Positions 6,789 to 12,185 of a stretch of DNA of 12,185 nt are shown piece by piece. Source of the stretch: Syntrophales bacterium (GTDB lineage: Bacteria; Desulfobacterota; Syntrophia; Syntrophales; UBA2192). The notes under the pieces are model-generated. The model worked only from the letters and a program-made list of their open reading frames with translations, was not told where the DNA came from and ran no database searches. The stretch is taken from assembly GCA_025454095.1 (NCBI GenBank), contig JALOPC010000023.1, positions 1 to 12,185 of the forward strand, in the 5' to 3' direction. Each line of letters starts with the position of its first letter. Position 1 is the stretch's first letter. Made by a program: the position numbers and the translations under genes.

Positions 6789-7686
6789 CTCGCTTCACCT
6801 TCCTCTCGAGTTCTTTGACTCTCTTCTTGAGGATGTGCAGGTCCTTGTACAGCTCGTCCATGTCCTTGTTGGTGGGGATGGGCAGGTTCTGCAGCAGGTC
6901 CATGAAGAACTCCGCCCGGGCTGCCCGGTAGTCGTGGAGGCAGTTGAGCGTTTCCCGCAGCGTGTTCATGTAATCGTCGGAGCGCAGCAGGGCCATGTAG
7001 TGGTCCTCGAGCTTCTGGATCCAGAGCTGGTAGAGGCCCCGCGAGTCCTTGATCGCCGCCTTGCCCTCTTTCTCCAGCTTGGCGATTTCCTCCTGGACCG
7101 CATAGTAGGACTTCTCCACGGGGATCATGAGCAGCTGCAGGAACTCGGTGAGCGCCGACTGGTAGTCCGAGGCCTTCTCGATGGCCTTGTTGAAGCGCTC
7201 CTGGTAGTAACGGTTCAAGCCCAGCTGGGGAACGTTCAGGATCTTCCGGAAATCCTCCGCCTGGCCTTCGTAGAAGGTCCTCGTCATCTGCTTGACGATC
7301 TCGGCCATGTTCTCGGGCTCGCCCGTGGCCGTCGCGCCCGTCATCTCCGCCCACTGCTTCTGGAGCTTGATGGAGTACCCCCAGAAGGGCTGGAGCATCT
7401 TGACCATCAGATCCGGGATGGATTTGGCGCTCTGGAAATCGCCGGGTTTCGGCGTGCCCGCGATGGAGGACAGGGCCTGGAAGAATTCGAGGAGGCCCTT
7501 CCCGATCTCGTCGGGGGTCGGCTGCTTCGCCGGTTCCCCGTCGCCTTCGGGCGCTGCGTGGAGGGGGGCCTGCCAGGCCTGTGCGGTTCGCTTCACGGCC
7601 TCTTCCCAGGCGCCTACCTGGCTCTTGACCCAGTCCGCGTACACGACGTTTTGCGCGCTCTGTTGAGACTTCTCCTGTTCGCTCAT
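6775..7686 (-). CDS. phaE: Class III PHA synthase accessory subunit PhaE
   Basis: The protein has 303 residues and is mostly helical, without a catalytic core. Two family hallmarks are present: VPQLGLNRYYQE (152-163), and near the C-terminus PTNKDMDELYK (271-281) followed by a basic coiled-coil (LHILKKRVKELERKVK). PhaE binds and activates PhaC and influences granule and polymer properties. The start at 7686 has AGAGGG seven bases upstream and lies only three bases past the stop of the preceding gene. The 3' end overlaps phaC. The region around 41-60 is Pro/Glu-rich and probably disordered. Confidence 0.93.
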   Translation of the reverse strand: MSEQEKSQQSAQNVVYADWVKSQVGAWEEAVKRTAQAWQAPLHAAPEGDGEPAKQPTPDEIGKGLLEFFQALSSIAGTPKPGDFQSAKSIPDLMVKMLQPFWGYSIKLQKQWAEMTGATATGEPENMAEIVKQMTRTFYEGQAEDFRKILNVPQLGLNRYYQERFNKAIEKASDYQSALTEFLQLLMIPVEKSYYAVQEEIAKLEKEGKAAIKDSRGLYQLWIQKLEDHYMALLRSDDYMNTLRETLNCLHDYRAARAEFFMDLLQNLPIPTNKDMDELYKDLHILKKRVKELERKVKRDAKR

Positions 7687-7689
7687 GGT

Positions 7690-8220
7690 CTACCCTCTCT
7701 TTTTCGACGCTTCGGGCGCGTGGTGATCCGATGATTTCCTGCCCGGCTTTTTCGCCTCGTAGAGCTTCCCGTAGGAAGCCATCAGGGCTTGAAACTGCTC
7801 GGCCTGCCTGTTCATGAGCCCCTCGAAGCCCTTCACGACCTCGGCCGGGTCCATGTCCCTGGCGCCGGCTTTCTTCTTCCCCCGCCGCAGGGCTTCCTCG
7901 AGCTCCGCGGCCTTTTCCTTCAGGGCTTCGTGCTCCCGCGCCAGCGCTTCGTAGTCTTCCCGCGGAACCATGCCCATGATCCCCATGAACTCCTGGTAGG
8001 ATTTCATGAAGTCCGCGGCGGCCTTCGTCCACATCTCGGCATACGGGGTGGAGGGGTCGGGCTTTTGGTCGAGACCGTAGAATTTCTGGAAGAGGGCGAG
8101 CTGCTGTTCGAAGGTCTTGACGCCTTCGCTTGCGAGGCGGTTCAGGTTTTCGACCTGTTCCTGCCCCTTCGCGGCACGGATCAAAAAGTTGCCCCAGAAC
8201 TCGAGGAATTTCCTGTCCAT
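7690..8220 (-). CDS. Small coiled-coil protein of the PHA operon (PhaE/PhaR-like accessory candidate)
   Basis: The protein has 176 residues from the ATG at 8220. An in-frame ATG at 8268 would add 16 residues but lacks a ribosome site and overlaps the intercistronic hairpin. Helical segments are at 1-50 and 60-85. A clear heptad-type coiled-coil follows at about 86-113 (VPREDYEALAREHEALKEKA and onward). After a basic linker (RRGKKK) comes another helical pair at 128-157 and a basic, disordered tail. A proline followed by a charged coiled-coil recalls the C-terminal part of PhaE and of the Bacillus synthase partner PhaR. I cannot align it confidently to either. It is placed directly after the 526-residue PhaC-like gene and three bases before phaE. 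It could serve as partner of the PhaC-like protein, as a phasin, or as a third synthase subunit. Confidence 0.75.
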   Translation of the reverse strand: MDRKFLEFWGNFLIRAAKGQEQVENLNRLASEGVKTFEQQLALFQKFYGLDQKPDPSTPYAEMWTKAAADFMKSYQEFMGIMGMVPREDYEALAREHEALKEKAAELEEALRRGKKKAGARDMDPAEVVKGFEGLMNRQAEQFQALMASYGKLYEAKKPGRKSSDHHAPEASKKRG

Positions 8221-8230
8221 GGAAGAAGTT

Positions 8231-8238
8231 CCCCCTTT
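8231..8238 (-). promoter_or_regulatory. Ribosome binding site deciding the start at 8220
   Basis: On the minus strand AAAGGGGG lies about ten bases before the ATG at 8220. The upstream in-frame ATG at 8268 has only GC-rich hairpin sequence before it. The spacing is slightly long but acceptable. Confidence 0.5.
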
Positions 8239-8256
8239 GGTGGTGTGGAGCGGGAA

Positions 8257-8299
8257 GGCAGGGCACATGCCCGGGTCACGCCCGGGCCTGTTTCCTGCC
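8257..8299 (-). promoter_or_regulatory. Intercistronic two-stage hairpin in the pha operon
   Basis: An inner perfect 7-bp stem, GCCCGGG (8269-8275) with CCCGGGC (8281-8287), encloses a 5-nt loop. Outside it, GGCAGG (8257-8262) pairs with CCTGCC (8294-8299) across a symmetric internal loop. It starts about three bases past the stop of the PhaC-like gene. No T-run follows, so read-through is likely. Structures like this can halt 3' exonucleases and set different mRNA levels for upstream and downstream cistrons. Confidence 0.55.
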
Positions 8300-8302
8300 G
8301 TC

Positions 8303-9883
8303 TCAGGTGAAGCCTTCCGGGATGCCGTCCAGGTCGAGCTGGAAACGGACGGGCCCGCGGTATCCTTCCTTGAAACACCGGTGCAGGGCGCACTCGGAGG
8401 TCGGCAGGGACCAGGACGTGGCGATGGCGCCGTGCCCTTTGGGAAACACGGTGACCTCGACGTCGATGAAGTCCGCCGGCGCGAGGGCCGCTTCCCGGTC
8501 GACGAGATCGTCCTCCGCGGCGTAGCAGAGCAGCCAGGGGATGCCCTTCTCCTTGAGCCGCTTGAAATTCAGGGGACGGCCGAAAAGGGTGACCGGCAGC
8601 GTGCCGTCGCCGGCGACGGGCTTGGTGAAGGAGTCGAAGCTCAGCTGGGTGATCCCGATGGGCAGGTCGTTGCGCTCGTAGATGAGCCAGTAGTTCAGGG
8701 CCGCGGCCGTGGGGGTGATCCGGATGTGGTCGAGGTCCTCGCGGTTGAACAGGGTGAGGTCGCGGTAGTAGGTGAAAATGGGCGCTTCCCGCTCCATGCT
8801 CTTGAGCTTGTAGACCCAGCTCATGACCTTGCCGTCCACGATCCGGTTGCCGTTGGGCAGCGTCTTGCCCGCGTAGCCCAGGTCCCGGAACCGGGGGGGG
8901 ATGTGCTCGAGGTATTCCACGAGGGCTTTGCTGCGCGTGCCGTCCATCGGGGCGACACAGGTGGCGAAGGCGTCCACGAGCCCGTCGAGCTCCCCGGACA
9001 GGAGGTTGAGGGCTGCGACGAATCCGCCCTGGCAGAACCCGTTGAGGGTCACCGGTTTGCCGTGGCGCCCGAGGATGACCTCGCAGAAATGCTTCATATC
9101 GAGACAGTCGTCCTCGCCGGTCATGGTCTGCACGGCCGGGTTGGTGTGGATGTCCTTCATGATGCGGATGTACGTCGGGATCCCCTGGTTGGCGAAGCAG
9201 TGCGTGTAGCTCTTGTTCTCGCCCGGCAGGAAGCCGAGAATCGACGCCCCCAGGACGTAGGGCGGGATGATGAGGACGGGCTTTCCTCCGGGGCGGACCT
9301 CCGCGCAGCCCTTCCAGGGCAGCACCTGGTAAAGGGTGAAGCGGTCCGTCTCGGCCGCCTTGACGTACCCGCCGTCGTCGAAGTGGAACCCGAAATGGGG
9401 CTCGATGTCCCGGATGGCTTTCGGGTACTCGTGCGTGAGCAGTTTGACGAGATGAGAGAGGCGCTCCGCGTGCTGGGCGATGTCCTCTCCCTCGCGGTCA
9501 AACAGGGTGTTGATCCAGGCCGAATGCCGCCGCTGCATCTCGCGGGCGTGAAACCGGTTCATCGACCGCACCGTGCTGAGAAGGCCCTTCCTGGCGATCT
9601 CCATGTTGAAGTGCAGCAGCTCGAGATAATCCCGGGCCGTCTCCTGCGGCTGATGCTCGACGATCTTTCTCTTCTCGGTGCGCTGGAAGGAGTTGAGCGC
9701 CACCCAGTAGGGGGCCATGAAGTCGAAGTAGTAGCTCGCCACCCCGTTGACGTAGGTCTGCGAGGCCTTGAGCAGTTCCGCCGAAGACACAGCCATTTTC
9801 AGGCCGACCTCGGCGGGCTTCAACGGCAGATTGAACAGGGTCCCCATGAGGTCCCTCGACGGCACGCGCATGTAAGGATACAT
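8303..9883 (-). CDS. PhaC-like synthase-superfamily protein, 526 aa, within the pha operon
   Basis: The protein belongs to the poly(3-hydroxyalkanoate) synthase superfamily. About 170 helical N-terminal residues precede an alpha/beta-hydrolase core. The nucleophile elbow is NGFCQGG with Cys284. The acid is Asp458 in YAAEDDLVD, which aligns with YGKYDHLVP of the true PhaC in this window, and the histidine is His484 in PKGHGAIA. The motif GFLPGENKSYTHCFANQGI (217-235) corresponds to the synthase strand and helix that precede the active site. The length and the N-terminal domain resemble class I/II synthases more than the class III PhaC encoded 1.5 kb away. The ATG at 9883 has GGAGGGAG nine bases upstream. 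It may polymerise a different monomer, act on oligomers, or regulate. The sequence supports an active triad but does not reveal the reaction. Confidence 0.82.
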   Translation of the reverse strand: MYPYMRVPSRDLMGTLFNLPLKPAEVGLKMAVSSAELLKASQTYVNGVASYYFDFMAPYWVALNSFQRTEKRKIVEHQPQETARDYLELLHFNMEIARKGLLSTVRSMNRFHAREMQRRHSAWINTLFDREGEDIAQHAERLSHLVKLLTHEYPKAIRDIEPHFGFHFDDGGYVKAAETDRFTLYQVLPWKGCAEVRPGGKPVLIIPPYVLGASILGFLPGENKSYTHCFANQGIPTYIRIMKDIHTNPAVQTMTGEDDCLDMKHFCEVILGRHGKPVTLNGFCQGGFVAALNLLSGELDGLVDAFATCVAPMDGTRSKALVEYLEHIPPRFRDLGYAGKTLPNGNRIVDGKVMSWVYKLKSMEREAPIFTYYRDLTLFNREDLDHIRITPTAAALNYWLIYERNDLPIGITQLSFDSFTKPVAGDGTLPVTLFGRPLNFKRLKEKGIPWLLCYAAEDDLVDREAALAPADFIDVEVTVFPKGHGAIATSWSLPTSECALHRCFKEGYRGPVRFQLDLDGIPEGFT

Positions 9884-9904
9884 CGTCGCCCGCTCCCTCC
9901 GTCC

Positions 9905-9928
9905 GATCGATCGATCCGGAACCCCGGA
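9905..9928. repeat. Triple GATC followed by small hairpin
   Basis: GATC is repeated three times in direct contact (9905-9916). It is followed by TCCGG (9915-9919) and CCGGA (9924-9928) around a 4-nt loop. The structure lies in the 52-bp gap between the second phasin-like gene and the PhaC-like gene, just before the ribosome site of the latter. It may be chance, or a weak mRNA structure modulating the step-down from abundant phasins to the enzyme. Confidence 0.4.
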
Positions 9929-9935
9929 CCGCCCG

Positions 9936-10202
9936 TTACTTTTTGTCCTGGAAGAAGGCTTCCATCTTCTTGAAGTTGTCGTCCACGAGCTTCTTGTAGT
10001 CGTCGTAGCCCTTCTTGTACATCGAAGCCCATTCCTTGGCTGCCTTCTTGCCTTCCTCGGACATCCCCGAGGCCTGGTCGATGTAGAGGTTGATAACCTT
10101 CTCCATCTGCTCCTGGAGCATGTTCATGTTCTTGAAGGCGTTCTCGTAGGCGGATTTGTTGAAATCGATCATCTGCTTGAGCATGTCTTTGGGCTGCATC
10201 AT
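9936..10202 (-). CDS. Phasin-like mini-protein, second tandem copy
   Basis: The protein has 88 residues, all helical and without cysteine, rich in Lys, Met and aromatic residues. It carries the shared core NMLQEQ...KVINLYIDQ followed by EEGKKAAKEW and YKKG...FKKMEAFF. By hand count it matches its neighbour at about half of aligned positions, so the pair arose by duplication. Amphipathic helical proteins next to PHA synthase genes are usually phasins, which coat the granule surface. The short length is below that of classical PhaP (about 110-190 residues). AAGGAGG lies about seven bases before the ATG at 10202, a very strong ribosome site consistent with high expression. ATG codons occur twice in a row at the start, and the first is preferred by spacing. 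Confidence 0.8.
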   Translation of the reverse strand: MMQPKDMLKQMIDFNKSAYENAFKNMNMLQEQMEKVINLYIDQASGMSEEGKKAAKEWASMYKKGYDDYKKLVDDNFKKMEAFFQDKK

Positions 10203-10233
10203 GTCATCCCTCCTTGACGGAATCGGCGGGTTG

Positions 10234-10509
10234 TTACTTCGCGGACTTCGCCGCCTCGGCGAAAAAGTCCTCGACCTTCTTGAAGCTCTCGTCCACGGCG
10301 ACTTTGAAGTCCTCGCCGCCCTTCTTGTAGGCCTTGATCCAGTCCTGAACGGCCTTCTTTCCCTCTTCGGGGAAGCCCTGCGTCTGGTCCAGGTACATCT
10401 CGACCATCTTCTGGCTCTGCTCCTGGAGCATCGTCATGGCGTTGTAGGTGTTCTCGAAGGTCGACTTGTAGAAATCGAAGGTCTGCTTGACTACTTTCTT
10501 CGGGTCCAT
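10234..10509 (-). CDS. Phasin-like mini-protein, first gene of the pha operon
   Basis: The protein has 91 residues and is a helical paralogue of the next gene. It shares MLQEQ (28-32), YLDQ, EEGKKAV..W, YKKGGEDFK and FKKVEDFF. It ends in an Ala/Lys-rich tail (AEAAKSAK) that the second copy lacks. The probable role is coating PHA granules and limiting their coalescence. As the promoter-proximal gene, with AGGAGGAAG before the ATG at 10509 and a near-consensus promoter 40 bp upstream, it should be the most strongly expressed product of the operon, as expected for a structural surface protein. No signal peptide or membrane segment is present. The phasin role is inferred from context and physical character rather than from a recognised Pfam signature. 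Confidence 0.8.
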   Translation of the reverse strand: MDPKKVVKQTFDFYKSTFENTYNAMTMLQEQSQKMVEMYLDQTQGFPEEGKKAVQDWIKAYKKGGEDFKVAVDESFKKVEDFFAEAAKSAK

Positions 10510-10548
10510 GGGAACTTCCTCCTCGGGTGTTTGGGTTGTTGTGAGGCG

Positions 10549-10577
10549 AATATAGCCCGTCCGAGGGAATTTGTCAA
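10549..10577 (-). promoter_or_regulatory. Sigma-70 promoter of the pha operon
   Basis: Reading the minus strand, TTGACA (10577-10572) is followed after exactly 17 bp by TATATT (10554-10549). This is a perfect -35 and a five-of-six -10 at ideal spacing. Transcription would start near the A at 10542, giving a 5' leader of about 33 nt that contains the AGGAGG ribosome site. An AT-rich tract (10600-10661) lies further upstream and could raise promoter strength. Confidence 0.8.
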
Positions 10578-10584
10578 GACAAAA

Positions 10585-10599
10585 TGTTGCAACGCAACA
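10585..10599. promoter_or_regulatory. Candidate operator: perfect inverted repeat upstream of the -35
   Basis: TGTTGC (10585-10590) and GCAACA (10594-10599) are perfect complements with a 3-bp spacer. The centre lies about 50 bp upstream of the predicted start, 8 bp beyond the -35 box. Size and symmetry suit a dimeric HTH regulator, and the position would suit an activator or an upstream repressor site. PHA operons are often controlled by PhaR-type regulators, but I cannot match this to a known PhaR consensus, and no regulator gene is in the window. Confidence 0.5.
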
Positions 10600-10920
10600 A
10601 AAATATTGTGCACAGCCTGATTTTCAATAATATTTATATATTACGATATATTATATTTATTTGCGGCTGCAAAAGCTGCTCGCCGTGCCGGGCTTTATGT
10701 CGCAGTGTAGCATCGCGGGGCGCCCCGGCAGGGGCATTCGTCGCAGGCCGGGGGACGCGGGAAATTTCTCCTGCAGCGGTTTCGAGCGAGCGGGGGGCGC
10801 GGGAGGCAGCCGGAACGTGTGAGGTTCAATGAAAGTGCGGCGCAACATCAGGTGTCCCCGCATCTCACGGCAGAACTGTACATGAAATTGGCGCATCCTG
10901 GCAACGATTAAAAACGCGCC
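10600..10920. other. Non-coding region between phaZ and the pha promoter, with AT-rich island
   Basis: The first part, 10600-10661, is almost pure A/T in an otherwise GC-rich window. It includes ATATAT repeats around ACG that make a loose palindrome. The rest (10662-10920) returns to high GC and shows no coding frame I trust. It contains a 12-bp perfect palindrome, CGGGGCGCCCCG (10716-10727). Just past the phaZ stop is a weak GGCGC/GCGCC inverted repeat (10916-10920 and 10890-10894). No convincing terminator for phaZ is seen. Confidence 0.5.
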
Positions 10921-11775
10921 TCACCGGTCGCTGCGCTCGAGAAGAAAGCGGATGATCCGGCTGTAGTAGCGGTCGAGCACGGTGCGGGAACGGAACAGCC
11001 CCATGTGGCCCGCGTCGCAGCACAGGACGAGCCTGTCTTCGGGGTCGACACCCTCGATGAGGTCCACGTGGCCGATCGCCTGCCCGCAGGGGGCGATGTT
11101 GTCCTGCGTGCCTCCCAGGGCCCAGATGGGGACGGTTGCGGGGTAGTCCTTCACGCCGATCCGCCGCCCCTGGATACCCAGGGTGCCCCGGACCAACTCG
11201 TTGCGGACGAAGACCTTCTTGTAGGTGTCGCGGAGAAAGCTTGCCGGAAAATCGTGGCTGTAGTTGTACCACTGGTAGAAGGCCATCTGGCGGTTCGCAG
11301 TCTCCTCGTTTCCGTCCCTGAGGTCCGTGAGGAGCTTTTTCAGGTTGTCGAAGTGCTGGGGCATGCCCAGGATGTAAAACCCGAGGACCTGCAGCCGGCC
11401 GTCGTAGATGGCCCTGCCTTCACCGGGCAGGCCCTTCGGGACCCGGCTTCCCAGGGCCGTGGTGAGCAGGTCGATGTAGGGTTCGCCCATGGCCCTCGCG
11501 AAATCCGAGAGGAACCCCCGTTCGGCGTCGGTGTTCATGGGGGCGCCCGCCGAACCGAAGGTCTTTCCGAGATGCGGGTAGAGGATCAGCGTCGTCATCA
11601 GGAGCGGTCCCGGCTGGCAGACGGCGACGAGGTGCGCGGGGTGTCCCGTCTTCTCTTTCAGGGTTTCCAGGATGGTCCGGTACTGCTCCACCTGGCCCTC
11701 GAAGTCTTCGTGGTGCCTCTTGCCCTCCGTGTAGAGGGGGATTTCCTGGGCGCATGTCTGCTCCACGATCGCCAT
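10921..11775 (-). CDS. phaZ: Intracellular PHA depolymerase PhaZ, N-terminally short
   Basis: The frame has 284 residues. Cys53 is in AVCQPGP, Asp225 in GGTQDNIAP and His257 in DAGHMGLF. From memory, Ralstonia eutropha PhaZ1 has Cys183, Asp355 and His388. The offsets are 130, 130 and 131, so spacing is preserved almost exactly. The C-terminal domain also shows the family pattern, with FYQWYNYSHDF...FLRDTYKKVFVRNELVRGTL in the lid region. Such enzymes use a cysteine nucleophile to hydrolyse or thiolyse stored PHB. The first about 130 residues of the family, including the first core strands before the nucleophile, are absent from this frame. The ATG at 11775 has no clear ribosome site and lies five bases after the stop of another coding frame. 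It may be a frameshifted or internally deleted gene, or a translationally coupled short variant. Confidence 0.78.
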   Translation of the reverse strand: MAIVEQTCAQEIPLYTEGKRHHEDFEGQVEQYRTILETLKEKTGHPAHLVAVCQPGPLLMTTLILYPHLGKTFGSAGAPMNTDAERGFLSDFARAMGEPYIDLLTTALGSRVPKGLPGEGRAIYDGRLQVLGFYILGMPQHFDNLKKLLTDLRDGNEETANRQMAFYQWYNYSHDFPASFLRDTYKKVFVRNELVRGTLGIQGRRIGVKDYPATVPIWALGGTQDNIAPCGQAIGHVDLIEGVDPEDRLVLCCDAGHMGLFRSRTVLDRYYSRIIRFLLERSDR

Positions 11776-11780
11776 GCGCG

Positions 11781-12185
11781 TCAGGCCCGGACGTCGTGCC
11801 CCTCGCCTTTCGAGATGTCGATGAGCCGCATGCCCGGGAGATCGACCAGCACCTCTCCCGCTTCATTGAAACATTGGCAGGGCGGCGCTTCGCAGAAGAG
11901 TTTCAGAAATTCGGCCTCGCCGTGCCGCGTGCGTTCGTAGCGCCGGGCAGGCATGGAGAGAACGTCCGCCATCGCCCTGGCCATCCCCCGCTCCATCCCG
12001 TCCAGGCTGTCCGCCAGGAGACCGGCGGGACGCTCGACGAGCGTGCCCGTGATGAGAAAACGCCACATCTCGAGGCCGATGCTGCTCGCCGCGGTGAGCG
12101 AGTCGAGCCAGAGAAGCGACCAGCGGTTGCCGAGGCTGACCATCTCGGCGGACAGGTCGAGTGACGACCGGACCGACTTCAGGGA
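11781..12185 (-). CDS. Coding frame upstream of phaZ, unrecognised, 5' end outside window
   Basis: At least 134 residues are encoded, ending at TGA 11781-11783 and open to the window edge. An internal ATG at 12143 could be the start of a 120-residue protein. Third positions are strongly G/C up to the stop, so it is truly coding. The N-terminal part is helical (SLLWLDSLTAASSIGLEMW), followed by a charged helix. The C-terminal 25 residues look like strands (EVLVDLPGMRLIDI). I see no alpha/beta-hydrolase motif and cannot align it to the PhaZ N-terminus. It is either a separate small gene coupled to phaZ (5-nt gap) or the N-terminal portion of one damaged phaZ-related gene. Confidence 0.6.
   Translation of the reverse strand, partial: SLKSVRSSLDLSAEMVSLGNRWSLLWLDSLTAASSIGLEMWRFLITGTLVERPAGLLADSLDGMERGMARAMADVLSMPARRYERTRHGEAEFLKLFCEAPPCQCFNEAGEVLVDLPGMRLIDISKGEGHDVRA

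Noticed and set aside
5298..6818. A 506-codon plus-strand frame opposite phaC
   Set aside because: It is a shadow of phaC. The Val/Asp/His-rich translation is characteristic of the antisense of GC3-rich codons.
8117..9973. A 618-codon plus-strand frame opposite the 526-aa PhaC-like gene
   Set aside because: It is a mirror of a gene with an intact catalytic triad. The translation has no domain and shows biased composition.
10657..10896. A 79-codon minus-strand frame between phaZ and the phasins
   Set aside because: It has no ribosome site and mixed codon third positions, it runs into the AT-rich promoter region, and the product is unrecognised. Treated as non-coding.
11776..11866. Extension of the phaZ frame upstream of its ATG to recover the missing N-terminus
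   Set aside because: The frame stays open but its translation is Arg/His-rich with no hydrolase strands. The coding signal there belongs to the other frame.

Overview
The window is GC-rich and densely coded. It is dominated by genes for polyhydroxyalkanoate (PHA) storage polymer metabolism, nearly all on the minus strand. It contains a class III synthase pair (PhaC plus PhaE), several divergent synthase-like proteins, an AAA-free operon style with strong purine-rich ribosome sites, and the C/G-rich palindromic repeat at 771-820. Together these suggest a Gram-negative bacterium of the deltaproteobacterial type (Desulfobacterota; a Syntrophales- or Desulfobacterales-like lineage). That assignment is inference from gene content, since no rRNA or other marker gene is present.

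Layout, left to right. Positions 3-80 (+) hold the last 25 codons of an unrecognised gene, followed by a hairpin. Positions 235-798 (+) encode an HPP-family membrane protein whose stop codon lies inside a 50-bp palindromic repeat. Everything after that reads on the minus strand. A large PhaC-like alpha/beta hydrolase (861-2642) and a SAM-dependent methyltransferase of the leucine-carboxymethyltransferase family (2826-3665) form the left block. After about 320 bp of non-coding DNA comes the 3' end of a long PHA operon.

The PHA operon is transcribed leftward from a near-consensus sigma-70 promoter (TTGACA, 17 bp, TATATT; 10549-10577). In transcription order it holds two tandem phasin-like mini-proteins (10234-10509 and 9936-10202), a 526-residue PhaC-like protein (8303-9883), a small coiled-coil protein (7690-8220), PhaE (6775-7686), PhaC (5595-6788, overlapping phaE), a protein made of two GAF domains and nothing else (4521-5570), and a PhaJ-type MaoC hydratase (3987-4415). 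The chemistry is coherent. PhaJ supplies (R)-3-hydroxyacyl-CoA from enoyl-CoA, PhaE/PhaC polymerises it, phasins coat the granule, and the depolymerase upstream would degrade it.

Upstream of the promoter (10921-11775) is a PhaZ-type intracellular depolymerase. It retains its Cys-Asp-His triad but starts about 130 residues late relative to the family, directly after another coding frame that ends 5 nt before its ATG (11781-12185, running off the window).

The points most worth a second look are the doubled synthase arrangement (a second PhaC-like protein next to its own small coiled-coil partner), the GAF-only protein inside a polymer operon, the two opposed heptamer arrays that form candidate G-quadruplexes on opposite strands between the GAF gene and phaJ, and the N-terminally short PhaZ.
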